This document shows, piece by piece, positions 44,632-53,635 of a DNA stretch of 64,000 nucleotides. A program made the position numbers and the translations under genes. The stretch lies in assembly GCA_050951925.1 (NCBI GenBank), contig JBMNJZ010000001.1, forward strand, positions 1,488,001 through 1,552,000, read 5' to 3'. Under the pieces are notes generated by a model. That model was not told the origin of the DNA, did no database searches, and worked only from the letters and a program-made list of their open reading frames with translations. Each line of letters opens with the position of its first letter. The stretch's first letter is position 1. Source of the DNA: UBA1046 sp012511325 (GTDB lineage: Bacteria; Bacillota; Clostridia; Saccharofermentanales; DTU023).

Positions 44632-45624
44632 CTATTTTGCCAGCAGCCAGATCAGAATATGATCTCCGGGTCCGGTCCAGTTGACAGTATCTATAATCTG
44701 ATCAGCTGTCTGTTTTAATTGTGCCTCAGTAGCTGAAAGAAATTCAAGCATATCCTTGCTGCTTCTAATCAGATCAAATGACAAGCCTTTTTTCTTCAGA
44801 AGAGATTCCGTCTGAGTTATATAAGACGGTTGTTCCTCAGGAAAGTCTATTGACAGACATAGATATCCCAACCAGGCAGTTTGAGTCGGGGAATTGTTTT
44901 GATAGAAAGTCAGATTGATTTCTTCGCTGCCGCCGATTTGAGCAATAGAATCCCGCAACTCAGATATCTGAGCATTATTTACTCTGATCCATTGAGCTTG
45001 CTCCAGGATCTGCACAAAGAGATTGTTCCATTGATCAAAATCCTCTTGGGCTTTGACGGCAAAAGTGCAAGACATGGTCGCAGCAAGTGATTCAGCCGGA
45101 TTACCATGTTCTTCAGCAGAATCAGCCATTGTTTCCTTATCACATTCTGCCCCCGTGGGAACAGGTGATTTTGTTTCAGTTGACCTTAGATGATCCCGGC
45201 TGGCATCTTCATCGGCAATAGCTAGCTCCGGCGCCAAAAATTCCCCGGGATTTGTAAATATGCCTTTTTCTAGCGTAGAGACGGCATCTTTTGCTCTAAA
45301 CAAATTTGCCACTTGTATCAAGCCAAGAGAAAGCAAAAAAACTGCTGCAACAGGAGCGACGAATTTGAGAAGGAATTGACCGGCATTTAATGATTTGGAC
45401 GTCTGTGTTTCAACAAGATTAAGAGTTGGTTGATTCATATTTTTTAAGACATTAGCCTTAATGCGCTTCCTTTGCTCATCCGTCAAGGATTTCCGGCTGA
45501 CAATATCTGTTTCAGCACGGAACCGAGCCAGTAAAAACTGCCCTTGCTCAACCAGCTTCTGATCCGGCTGCCCGGAAATACTCTCCTTTTGCTGATAATT
45601 TATATTTTTCTCATCTATGCTCAT
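44632..45624 (-). CDS. Putative anti-sigma factor with one transmembrane helix
   Basis: The protein has a cytosolic N-terminus of about 90 residues with LTDEQRKRIKANVLKNM, one transmembrane helix (FVAPVAAVFLLSLGLI) and an outer domain of about 210 residues. Its position 34-58 nt after an ECF sigma gene, depending on the start chosen, suggests an anti-sigma role. No zinc HxxxCxxC motif is seen. I use ATG 45624 (330 residues); a TTG at 45648 is an alternative. Confidence 0.6.
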   Translation of the reverse strand: MSIDEKNINYQQKESISGQPDQKLVEQGQFLLARFRAETDIVSRKSLTDEQRKRIKANVLKNMNQPTLNLVETQTSKSLNAGQFLLKFVAPVAAVFLLSLGLIQVANLFRAKDAVSTLEKGIFTNPGEFLAPELAIADEDASRDHLRSTETKSPVPTGAECDKETMADSAEEHGNPAESLAATMSCTFAVKAQEDFDQWNNLFVQILEQAQWIRVNNAQISELRDSIAQIGGSEEINLTFYQNNSPTQTAWLGYLCLSIDFPEEQPSYITQTESLLKKKGLSFDLIRSSKDMLEFLSATEAQLKQTADQIIDTVNWTGPGDHILIWLLAK

Positions 45625-45681
45625 ATCTGCACTCACACCTATTGTCAATCATTGCTGTCATCCATTTGACGAAGGATCGGA

Positions 45682-46260
45682 TTAAATGGTTCCCGGATTT
45701 AATATTTTATTGTCTTCTCTTTCTTGCATATTTTGTGCCAACTGCGCTCTGCCACGACTTAATCTGGACTTAACCGTTCCAGCGGGAACATCCTGCAGTG
45801 CAGCGATTTCATTGACACTGAAACCGCCCAGCTCAAATAAAATCACGGTATCCCGGAAAGGTTCCGGCAAACTCAGCAAGGCGGTACGAATCTCTGATAC
45901 AGTCTCAGCGCGTTCAGCTTCCTCGCTCACGGGAATTTGATTCTGAACCGGTAATCCTGAGTAGTCATCAGCCCAAAGATCTTCTTTTTGCCTGCTCTTA
46001 TGACGAAGAAAATCGTAGCAGATATTGATGGTAATACGATAGCACCAAGTAAAAAAAGAAGCTTTTCCGGCAAAGCTATTGAGACTGTTCATAATTCTGA
46101 TCAGAGAGTTCTGCAAACAGTCTTCGGCATCAAAAGAATTGCTCGTCATTTTTAGACATAAGGGATAAAGCCTCGACATCAAGGCTTCCAACATTTGATC
46201 TATCGCTTCAGAATCTCCCTCCTTAGCAGCTTGAAGCCATTGTATCCACGGAGCTTCCAT
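45682..46260 (-). CDS. ECF-type RNA polymerase sigma factor
   Basis: The 192-residue protein shows region 2 (LCLKMTSNSFDAEDCLQNSL, FFTWCYRITINICYDFLR) and region 4 (LSLPEPFRDTVILFELGGFSV, VPAGTVKSRLSRGRAQL). It resembles SigW/RpoE-type factors. It follows the PBP gene by 31 nt with only a weak ribosome binding site, so it probably belongs to the cell-envelope operon. Confidence 0.92.
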   Translation of the reverse strand: MEAPWIQWLQAAKEGDSEAIDQMLEALMSRLYPLCLKMTSNSFDAEDCLQNSLIRIMNSLNSFAGKASFFTWCYRITINICYDFLRHKSRQKEDLWADDYSGLPVQNQIPVSEEAERAETVSEIRTALLSLPEPFRDTVILFELGGFSVNEIAALQDVPAGTVKSRLSRGRAQLAQNMQEREDNKILNPGTI

Positions 46261-46291
46261 CTTGAACTAAGTTTAACATTTATTCACAGTA

Positions 46292-47704
46292 TTAGGGCAA
46301 ATCCCGTTTCGCCGCATAACTTAGTAAATCGCCGGCCAGTTGTGCGGCAGCACGGCTTTCATCCTCTAAAACAACCGCAATGGCTATTGGATGAGTTTCC
46401 GAAATCAGATAGCCCGTAAAAAGGGAATTAACAACTGGTTTTCCTTCAGAATCAATCATTTCAGCGGTACCTGTCTTGCCGGCGATTTTCAGCCCATCAC
46501 GATAGGCTCTTTTACCTGTGCCTGAGGATACGGTGTCCAGCATCAATTTCTCAATTGCCGCAGCTATGTGCTGATCACAGCAAATAAAATACTGCTCCGG
46601 ATTTCTCTCCTGACCGGTAACACCTGTAGGATCAATTTCTTGTCTGAGCAGATGCGGCTTCATCAATACTCCTTCGTTAGCAATGGCACCGGACAACATA
46701 GCCAGATGTACAGGACTGAGAGTAAGTCTATCGCGGCCTATAGGTTGGCCAACACCTGCCCAAGATAGCGCGCCTATACCAGGCTCTGTTAGATCAATAA
46801 TACTAGTAGCAATCTTAAGGCGATCAACAAACAATTCTTGATTAAAACCAAAGTCTTTTGCCTGTTCAAGTAAACGTTCACGCCCTAACTCGACCGCTAA
46901 CTTGCCGAAGAAAGCATTGCAGCTTTTAGAAAATGCCTTAGCCAGATCAACTCTGCCATGTCCCTCCGGCGTCAGCGTTTCTTTAGCTCCGGCAGACACT
47001 ATCGGTTCTTTGCCCTTACAATCAACTGTCATTGTCACATCGAGTTTACTATCTGACAAGAGAGCAGCTGCAGGGATGATTTTGAAAGTAGAGCCCGGCA
47101 AATAGCGCCCGAAAAGAGCTCTGTTAAACAATGAACCTTCAACAATATTTGTCCAGTCAATAATATCTTGCGGATATAAGCGCGGCGAACTCACCAGAGC
47201 CAAAATATCTCCTGTCCGGTAATTGAGCATCACAATGCTGCCATGATAGTCTGACAATAACCGGTCCGCTTTCAACATAAGCTTTGAATCCACTGTCAGA
47301 ATCAGATCATTACCTGTAAAGCCTTGTCTTTTGATGTCAAGTAACAGTTGTGTAAAAAAGGGACGAGAAGTTCCAAGCAATTCCGGCATATATACTGACT
47401 CAATGCCGAAAGGCAAGCGATGAGTATAGTCTCCGACTAAATGCAGGCAGGCTCTGGCTAAAGCGGGATCAGCAGCATATTCTCTTTCGCCATTTTTACT
47501 GTGTGCCAGCAGAACCCTATCCGCGCTCAGAATACTACCTGCACGGCTATATCTTTGCCTTAGAGCTTGTTTGTTCTCCCCTGCTGCCACTGAGAGCTCT
47601 TGCTGGCTCCTCTTTTGTTGCACAAAGAGACCGGCAAGCAGGAAAGCAACCAGCAGAACCAAAAGAACCGTTACAATTTTTAGATTGCGTAAAAATTGTT
47701 TCAT
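46292..47704 (-). CDS. Class B penicillin-binding protein (transpeptidase)
   Basis: The 470-residue protein has one N-terminal transmembrane helix (about 8-28), a short dimerisation region with ILSADRVLLA, and the transpeptidase domain. Its motifs are STFK (catalytic Ser), SCN and KTGTAE. It is short for class B (usually 600 or more), like the PbpA types paired with RodA/FtsW. It cross-links peptidoglycan outside the membrane. It lies 23 nt after the FHA-FtsW gene, as a cognate pair would. Confidence 0.9.
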   Translation of the reverse strand: MKQFLRNLKIVTVLLVLLVAFLLAGLFVQQKRSQQELSVAAGENKQALRQRYSRAGSILSADRVLLAHSKNGEREYAADPALARACLHLVGDYTHRLPFGIESVYMPELLGTSRPFFTQLLLDIKRQGFTGNDLILTVDSKLMLKADRLLSDYHGSIVMLNYRTGDILALVSSPRLYPQDIIDWTNIVEGSLFNRALFGRYLPGSTFKIIPAAALLSDSKLDVTMTVDCKGKEPIVSAGAKETLTPEGHGRVDLAKAFSKSCNAFFGKLAVELGRERLLEQAKDFGFNQELFVDRLKIATSIIDLTEPGIGALSWAGVGQPIGRDRLTLSPVHLAMLSGAIANEGVLMKPHLLRQEIDPTGVTGQERNPEQYFICCDQHIAAAIEKLMLDTVSSGTGKRAYRDGLKIAGKTGTAEMIDSEGKPVVNSLFTGYLISETHPIAIAVVLEDESRAAAQLAGDLLSYAAKRDLP

Positions 47705-47727
47705 GCCTTAATATGCAATCTCACTTT

Positions 47728-49548
47728 CTAACTTCTGGACAAATAGCCTAAAGTTGAAGTATCAACTCCATCTGTTTTAGAACGTCGATAACCTCCCTTT
47801 TCTCTTCTGGCAGCCACTCCCAGTAAGAGTCCGGACATCAGAAATTTGGCCAGCAGCGAGCTGCCGCCACGGGCAATAAATGGCAGGGTAATTCCAGTCA
47901 GAGGTATCAGTCCGGTAGTGCCGCCAATCGCAATGATCGCTTCCATAAAAAAGGCGGTTGTCAGAGCCAAAGTCAGGCTGACACTATAGCCATCCCGCCC
48001 TTTCATGACCGCGGTAATCCCGGACAGCCAAATAGCAAAGAAGAGAATAATGATGGCAATCCCTGTGATCAGGCCCAATTCTTCGCAGACGATAGAAAAA
48101 ACCATATCCTCTGCAGCCAGCGGAATCGACTCGGGAGCTCCCCTTGTCAGGCCTTGGCCAATAGCCCCGCCTCTGCTCACAGCTTGCAAGGCATAGACAA
48201 TCTGACTGTTTTGCGGATTAACCTCTTCCCATAGGGAGATCCAGCCATAAATTCGCCTCTGCACATACGGCATACTGTGATAGGCAAAAACACTGGCGCC
48301 GGCTCCTAAAACCAGTACTAATGATGTGAGCAGATACTCCGAGGTCATAACCGCAAAAACAACCAGAGTAACCGGCAGCAGAATCATTGCAGAACCAAGA
48401 TCCGGCAGCAACAACAATAAACCAAAATTTACTGCTGCCCAAATCGCAAAGCGAATTTGAATTTTCAATGGCGGCCTTGTCTTAAAAAATGCAGCCAGAA
48501 CTAACAGCCAGCCGACTTTGGCAAATTCTGTCAGTTGTATAGAACGTGATCCTATATAAATCCATAGACCTGCACCATGTGTCTCTTGACCACGCCCCAA
48601 GATGAATGTCAGAAGCAGGCTCAGAGTTGTAGAGATCATTGCAATCAGACCCAGTTTTTCCAACAATCTGGTCTTGGCTGAAATCAAACTTATGACTACA
48701 ATGAGCAAAAGACCAGCCACAATGATCAGGCATAGTTGACGCCAATCTGATAATCGTGTAAGAATTGCTTGCTCTTTTTTGTCTCCGGTGACTCTTAATC
48801 CCCAAAAAGAAAATCTTGTTTGTATAATAAACCCCGTCAGATACAGAGCTTTAAGCGCAAGAAAAATGTCTCTGCTGAAATTTTTGAGTAACAAATTCAG
48901 AAGCAGAAACACCAGATCGGACGCTGCCAACACCAACACGCTAAATGCAATAATGAAAGAACGATGTGGCAGGAAAGATTCCGGCAGCGTATAGACCAGA
49001 ATGCCCATACATAGTAGAAAAAACAGATGGAGCAGAATTAAGGTCACAAACATTTGACCACTTGTAGTTGCGGTAATATTATCTAAGGCATCTTTATAAC
49101 CATCATCAGGCAAATATTTCCTATCATCAACCAGGGTCAGCTTGGTACTGCCCAGACCAATAACATCATTATTTTTAATTTGGGTTCTTCTATTTGCCGG
49201 CTGCCCATTAATCCAAATCAAGGAACGTTTAGAAACAGGTTCTAAAAACCATGCGCCATCATAGAGAAACAGTTGGGCATGTCTTCTTCTGACACCCCTG
49301 TCACGCAGGCGTACATCGGCAAAGCTTGCAGTTCCAATCAAATTGGTATGAAAGAGCCTTTCCGGCAAAAAACTCTTTTCTTTTAGGCTTTCACGCAATA
49401 AAAAGAAATAAGTTGCCGGTTGCGCCGAAATTTTCATTTGTACCCTAACAGCTCGCCAGACTCGTATTAACAACAAAAATGCAATAAGGAACAGAAACGG
49501 ACCTGTCAAGTAGCGCAAATAATAACTTAAATGGGTTATGAAAGACAT
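47728..49548 (-). CDS. FHA domain fused to an FtsW/RodA-type peptidoglycan glycosyltransferase
   Basis: The 606-residue protein has a transmembrane helix (about 15-31), a forkhead-associated domain (about 68-143, with GTASFADVRLRDRGVRRRHA, LIWINGQP, NNDVIGLG) and then the multi-pass SEDS domain. That domain shows LPDLGSAMIL, AVSRGGAIGQGL and AAEDMVFSIVCEELGL. FHA domains bind phosphothreonine; SEDS proteins polymerise glycan chains. The fusion suggests control by Ser/Thr phosphorylation. GGAG precedes the ATG. In related genomes the two are often separate neighbouring genes. Confidence 0.88.
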   Translation of the reverse strand: MSFITHLSYYLRYLTGPFLFLIAFLLLIRVWRAVRVQMKISAQPATYFFLLRESLKEKSFLPERLFHTNLIGTASFADVRLRDRGVRRRHAQLFLYDGAWFLEPVSKRSLIWINGQPANRRTQIKNNDVIGLGSTKLTLVDDRKYLPDDGYKDALDNITATTSGQMFVTLILLHLFFLLCMGILVYTLPESFLPHRSFIIAFSVLVLAASDLVFLLLNLLLKNFSRDIFLALKALYLTGFIIQTRFSFWGLRVTGDKKEQAILTRLSDWRQLCLIIVAGLLLIVVISLISAKTRLLEKLGLIAMISTTLSLLLTFILGRGQETHGAGLWIYIGSRSIQLTEFAKVGWLLVLAAFFKTRPPLKIQIRFAIWAAVNFGLLLLLPDLGSAMILLPVTLVVFAVMTSEYLLTSLVLVLGAGASVFAYHSMPYVQRRIYGWISLWEEVNPQNSQIVYALQAVSRGGAIGQGLTRGAPESIPLAAEDMVFSIVCEELGLITGIAIIILFFAIWLSGITAVMKGRDGYSVSLTLALTTAFFMEAIIAIGGTTGLIPLTGITLPFIARGGSSLLAKFLMSGLLLGVAARREKGGYRRSKTDGVDTSTLGYLSRS

Positions 49549-49566
49549 TAAATCGGCTCCGATTTA

Positions 49567-51435
49567 CTATTGTGCAGCTTTCGGATTGATAAGATGGATT
49601 AGTTCGTGCATATGCTGATTCAGTTCATTGGCATTTTGAGGGCATTTGATCAATTTTTTCAGATGATCCCATTCCTGCTCCAACATCTCAGTGGTATTAA
49701 TTTGGTCGAGAATATAGATCTCGGAATGCTCGGTCTGGATTTTCTCTTCATCCAGGAACAATTCCTCTGCCATTTTTTCTCCCGGACGCAAACCCACAAA
49801 CTGGATTGGTATATCAACATTTGGCTCATAACCGCTGAGCCGTATCAAATCAGTTGCTAAGTCGACTATCTTGACTGGTTGACCCATGTCAAGGATAAAT
49901 ATTTCTCCGCCCTTGGCAAAGCAACTTGCCTGCACTACCAGAGAGGAGGCTTCCGGGATTGTCATAAAAAAGCGTTTGATATCAGGATGTGTTACGGTTA
50001 CCCGCTTCTCTGTTTGAATCTGCTTCTTAAATAAAGGTATGACACTACCCTCACTGCCCAGCACATTGCCGAATCTGACACAGGCAAAGGTAGTAGCAGG
50101 GTACTTCATATTAATAGCAAGGGTTGTGATCTCTGCCAGCCTTTTTGTAGCGCCCATAACATTGGTCGGATTGACTGCTTTATCCGTGGAAATAAGCACA
50201 AACTTTTCTGCTTTATGCTTGCCGGCAGAATCAGCTACATTAAATGTGCCATAAACATTATTCTTAACTGCTTCACATGGATTATCTTCCATCAAAGGAA
50301 CATGCTTGTGGGCAGCCGCGTGATATACCAGGTCGGGTTTCCAGACTTTAAAAATTTCATCGATCCGTTCTCTATCACGCACAGATCCGATCAGCACTTT
50401 AGTCTTAACGACAGGATAATCCCTGCTCAGCTCCAATTGCAGTGAGTAGGCATTATTTTCATAAATGTCAAAAATCAGGATCGTCGAAGGCAAAAAGGAG
50501 GCAATCTGTCGACACAACTCCGCGCCGATCGAGCCACCCCCTCCCGTGACCAATACTGTTTTATTTTTTATTTTTTCACTTATGCCTGCAGTGTCCAAAA
50601 CAACCGGATCACGGCCCAAAAGATCTTGAATGTCAATATCCCTCATCTCGCCAATATTGGAACGCCCTTCCATTGAATTGCTTAGGAAGGGGACTATTTT
50701 GATCTCACATTTTGTCTGTTGACAGATCTTAATTATCTCGCGGATGTTTTTGCTGGAGGCACTGGGTATAGCCAAGATGATTTCATCAATCTTATACTCC
50801 TTGGCCAGATCCGGGATATCGTGCCTGGTACCAAGAACAGGAACACCATTTACTTTATAAGTTTGCTTGAGCTTATTGTCATCAACCGCAAGCAGAGGAA
50901 TTCGCTTATTTTGCCTTCGCAACTCTGTAATCAATTGACTGCTCGCCATACCGGCTCCAACAATCATAACGCGGATTAAAGATTCGGAGGATAATCTCCT
51001 ATTATCACGATGCCGGCGTGATAGAACACTCTTCGATCCGGTTAGGCGGTAGATAAAACGAATTGCCGCAACTGCGGTAAAAAGCAAAAACCAATAGATC
51101 ACATAAATTTGGAAAGGCAATCTTTGTCCGATAATCTGGGTAATAATTAAGGACACAAGCATCTGAAATGTCACACCAGCCACCAGAATCAGATAGGTCA
51201 CTCCGCTTGCATAGGCCCACATTTGATCATAGAAACCGACCAGATAAAAAACCGCGATTGAGGTCAATAGATAGATATACCAAGTATCTTTGAAACGCTC
51301 AAAAATTTTTGGTGTCAAGTGCAACTCCGTCTGGAATAGCAAAAAGGCTAAGAACAAAGCAATAACTGATGCTATTGCATCATAAGCCAGAAGAAACGCT
51401 TTCTTGGGTGTAATTCTGCGGTTAGGTTTTCTCAT
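49567..51435 (-). CDS. Membrane nucleoside-diphosphate-sugar 4,6-dehydratase/epimerase (CapD/PglF-like)
   Basis: The 622-residue protein has four N-terminal transmembrane helices (about 10-130), a Rossmann-like domain (about 150-270), and an SDR domain with TGGGGSIGAELCRQIASF, the STDKAVNPTNVMGATKR active-site block (Met-x3-Lys, typical of PglF/WbpM dehydratases), and GEIFILDMGQPV. It probably acts on UDP-GlcNAc for surface polysaccharide. It is upstream of the FHA-FtsW gene. Confidence 0.9.
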   Translation of the reverse strand: MRKPNRRITPKKAFLLAYDAIASVIALFLAFLLFQTELHLTPKIFERFKDTWYIYLLTSIAVFYLVGFYDQMWAYASGVTYLILVAGVTFQMLVSLIITQIIGQRLPFQIYVIYWFLLFTAVAAIRFIYRLTGSKSVLSRRHRDNRRLSSESLIRVMIVGAGMASSQLITELRRQNKRIPLLAVDDNKLKQTYKVNGVPVLGTRHDIPDLAKEYKIDEIILAIPSASSKNIREIIKICQQTKCEIKIVPFLSNSMEGRSNIGEMRDIDIQDLLGRDPVVLDTAGISEKIKNKTVLVTGGGGSIGAELCRQIASFLPSTILIFDIYENNAYSLQLELSRDYPVVKTKVLIGSVRDRERIDEIFKVWKPDLVYHAAAHKHVPLMEDNPCEAVKNNVYGTFNVADSAGKHKAEKFVLISTDKAVNPTNVMGATKRLAEITTLAINMKYPATTFACVRFGNVLGSEGSVIPLFKKQIQTEKRVTVTHPDIKRFFMTIPEASSLVVQASCFAKGGEIFILDMGQPVKIVDLATDLIRLSGYEPNVDIPIQFVGLRPGEKMAEELFLDEEKIQTEHSEIYILDQINTTEMLEQEWDHLKKLIKCPQNANELNQHMHELIHLINPKAAQ

Positions 51436-51449
51436 AATAGCTGATCAGA

Positions 51450-51662
51450 TTAGCTTGCGTGCTTCTCCAAATACTGATTTAAATCCCGGACAAGCGCCGC
51501 TGCATCAATGCCATGCACCTGACAAGCCTGCTCCAGGGTTTCATGACGAGCCATAACACAGCCCAAACAATATAAGCCATAGGCAAAGAATACTCCTGCC
51601 AGGTTCTGATCTTGTTCTATAATATCGGAAACCAACATATCTTTAGTAACCCGTGCGGTCAT
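51450..51662 (-). CDS. DUF1858 domain protein
   Basis: The 70-residue protein contains the DUF1858 pattern: MLVSDIIEQDQNLAGVF, then YGLYCLGCVMARHETLEQA, with the CxxC pair. The role is unknown; some are thought to bind a metal or act in redox contexts. ATG 51662 is chosen because GGGGG lies 8 nt upstream. It is divergent from HU. Confidence 0.8.
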   Translation of the reverse strand: MTARVTKDMLVSDIIEQDQNLAGVFFAYGLYCLGCVMARHETLEQACQVHGIDAAALVRDLNQYLEKHAS

Positions 51663-51787
51663 AGTATTTACCCCCAATCAGCACGAAAAACCAATAATTA
51701 TACTAATTTATAGTATCTTACCACTTAAAAAACCGCAACAATTATCGGTGGAAAGGCTCAAAACATTGAAGTTAGGCACTTTCAGGC

Positions 51788-51816
51788 TTGACATTATATA
51801 AAACCATAGTTAATAA
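51788..51816 (+). promoter_or_regulatory. Promoter of the HU gene
   Basis: TTGACA (51788-51793) and TAATAA (51811-51816) are separated by 17 nt, about 35 nt before the HU ATG. The -35 is a perfect match, as expected for a highly expressed gene. Confidence 0.72.
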
Positions 51817-51849
51817 TAGGGAAGAATCAAGACTCCAAGGAGGTTTTCC

Positions 51850-52125
51850 ATGAACAAGACCGATTTAATTGATGCAGTCGCCAAGAAAACAAAGCTCAGT
51901 AAAAAAGATAGCGAATTGGCCATCAATGCAGTACTGAACACCATTACCGATACTCTCGCCGAGGGGGAGAAAGTCGTATTGGTTGGCTTTGGCACATTTG
52001 AGGTGCGTCAGCGTGCTGCCCGTAAAGGCCGCAACCCAAGCACAAAAGAGGAAATTCATATTCCTGCATCTAAAGCACCCGTCTTTAAAGCCGGTAAAAA
52101 CCTGAAAGAAAAAGTTAACAACTAA
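51850..52125 (+). CDS. hup: DNA-binding protein HU
   Basis: The 91-residue protein begins MNKTDLIDAVAKKTKLSKKD and has VVLVGFGTFEVRQRAARKGRNP, less one residue, the HU signature that forms the DNA-embracing arms. It compacts the chromosome as a homodimer. AAGGAGG lies 6 nt before the ATG. Promoter and terminator are both visible, so it is a monocistronic unit. Confidence 0.96.
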   Translation: MNKTDLIDAVAKKTKLSKKDSELAINAVLNTITDTLAEGEKVVLVGFGTFEVRQRAARKGRNPSTKEEIHIPASKAPVFKAGKNLKEKVNN

Positions 52126-52150
52126 ACTTATTATCTATTTTATTTAACCA

Positions 52151-52179
52151 AAACCACCGGCTAAGCCGGTGGTTTGTTA
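52151..52179 (+). terminator. Rho-independent terminator of HU
   Basis: AAACCACCGGC (52151-52161) pairs with GCCGGTGGTTT (52165-52175) across a 3-nt TAA loop. T residues end the stem and follow it. It lies 25 nt after the HU stop. Confidence 0.88.
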
Positions 52180-52294
52180 TGTCCTCCTATGGCGGACAAT
52201 GTTATTCCTGCCTCTTTGTATCCCTGGCATTGCAATTGTATCCGGCTTCCTCAGTTGAGATAAAACAGGTAAAGCAAACAATAAAACGAAGAAG

Positions 52295-53014
52295 CTAACA
52301 CCCGCTCCGCTCTTGAGACAGCCGCGAACGAAACTCCTTCATAACTTGATCATGTAGTCTGGCTAAAGTAGAGGTTACCGTTGGTTTGTCTTCTTGATTG
52401 TCACGACACAACCAAAAGATTTTTTGATCATTATTTTTGCCCCGACTCAAAGAGCTCGCTTCATCATCCAATAGAGTTTTAATCAAATAACGCAAATTTC
52501 GTTCTATTTGCGGCAAAGTGATCCGAAATTCTTCAGCTATCACAGGATAAAGGCGTTTGGTAATCGGGCTGATCAATGCCGGATCCCTAAAAATCAAAAA
52601 TAGCATTCTCTTCAGTAACACATAGCCACGAAGTCCTGCTCTGAAGCTATATCCGCTCATAATTCTGTCAATGCATGATTCTACCAAGGAATCATCAACA
52701 GCCAGCTGATCCCGAAAAGACAAAGCTACTTCGGAGGTATAATCGCTGAATCGCCTGGCAGCATAGCTAGCTCCTTTTCTGCCGTCCAAAACAAATTCGA
52801 TTCTGCCTGACATATCTACCAGACCCATTATGCCTTTTTTCTGGAGAATTCTATTGACATTATTCAACAGATCCTTGTCCGAAGCGGCAAGATAAATGTG
52901 AATGACAGAATCTGGCTTTGCAGATAAACCGTTCACGTGCGGCGAGCGCGGAAGACAAAAAATCCCGTCGGAATCCTTCCCTGATGCTCTTTGAGTTCTT
53001 TCATTTCTGTCCAT
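52295..53014 (-). CDS. Spo0A C-terminal-domain protein without a complete receiver
   Basis: The 239-residue protein ends in a region like the Spo0A DNA-binding domain (about residues 110-187). It shows GLRGYVLLKRMLFLIFRDP, SPITKRLYPVIAEEF, and the recognition-helix segment LPQIERNLRYLI, matching the ERxxRxxI spacing of Spo0A. The N-terminal 90 residues have only a short receiver-like piece (IHIYLAASDKDLLNNVNRIL) with no phosphoacceptor block. It may be an unphosphorylated Spo0A-box regulator. The start at 53014 is supported by AAGG 9 nt upstream. Confidence 0.72.
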   Translation of the reverse strand: MDRNERTQRASGKDSDGIFCLPRSPHVNGLSAKPDSVIHIYLAASDKDLLNNVNRILQKKGIMGLVDMSGRIEFVLDGRKGASYAARRFSDYTSEVALSFRDQLAVDDSLVESCIDRIMSGYSFRAGLRGYVLLKRMLFLIFRDPALISPITKRLYPVIAEEFRITLPQIERNLRYLIKTLLDDEASSLSRGKNNDQKIFWLCRDNQEDKPTVTSTLARLHDQVMKEFRSRLSQERSGC

Positions 53015-53212
53015 AATTCTATACCTTCCCGTTTTAATTTTTTGTTTCATAGTATTGATATTTAAAAATTTCCGACTATATTGCTTTTATCACAGCAAAT
53101 ACCGTGCTGAATCAGGTTATAGCAAAAAATTTCTATCCTGTAATATTTATAGCACAAGCTCAGAGGGTGCTGCCTATCACTTGCAAATATAATCCTACTA
53201 AAGCACCAAGGA

Positions 53213-53629
53213 TCATTCGCTATCAGGGCTGGCTTCTTTAACTGCAGTGAAACGAATCACATAATGCATATTTGGTGAGGACATGATCTGCAATTTATCC
53301 CCTATAGGCCAATCATAACCTAAAGGAGAGTGATAATAACGGATATCATTTATGACTATATAGTTCCCTTTGATGTCATTTGAGGTCAAAACGGCTTCCG
53401 TTAAATCATAATGACCGCTTGCCAGTTGAACCAAATCCATCAGTCTTGGATAAAGCTGAGTTATTGTGGACCAAGCTATTACGATAGCTATGATTACCGG
53501 GAACAGATAAGAATACCATTTTTGATTATTATGGTTCCAATTTACACGGAGCAGGGCAATCAGAAATCTGACTAAAAAAAGAACCAATAAAAGACTGACA
53601 AGCAAACCAAATAAAAAATATATTTTCAT
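53213..53629 (-). CDS. Small membrane protein of unknown function
   Basis: The 138-residue protein has two transmembrane helices (about 3-27 and 42-60), then an outer domain of about 75 residues with NDIKGNYIVINDIRYYHSP and PIGDKLQIMSSPNM. I do not recognise a family. It starts 6 nt after the ligA stop, with GAGG inside the ligA end, so it is probably in the fba-ligA operon. Confidence 0.65.
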   Translation of the reverse strand: MKIYFLFGLLVSLLLVLFLVRFLIALLRVNWNHNNQKWYSYLFPVIIAIVIAWSTITQLYPRLMDLVQLASGHYDLTEAVLTSNDIKGNYIVINDIRYYHSPLGYDWPIGDKLQIMSSPNMHYVIRFTAVKEASPDSE

Positions 53630-53635
53630 CTTGTT

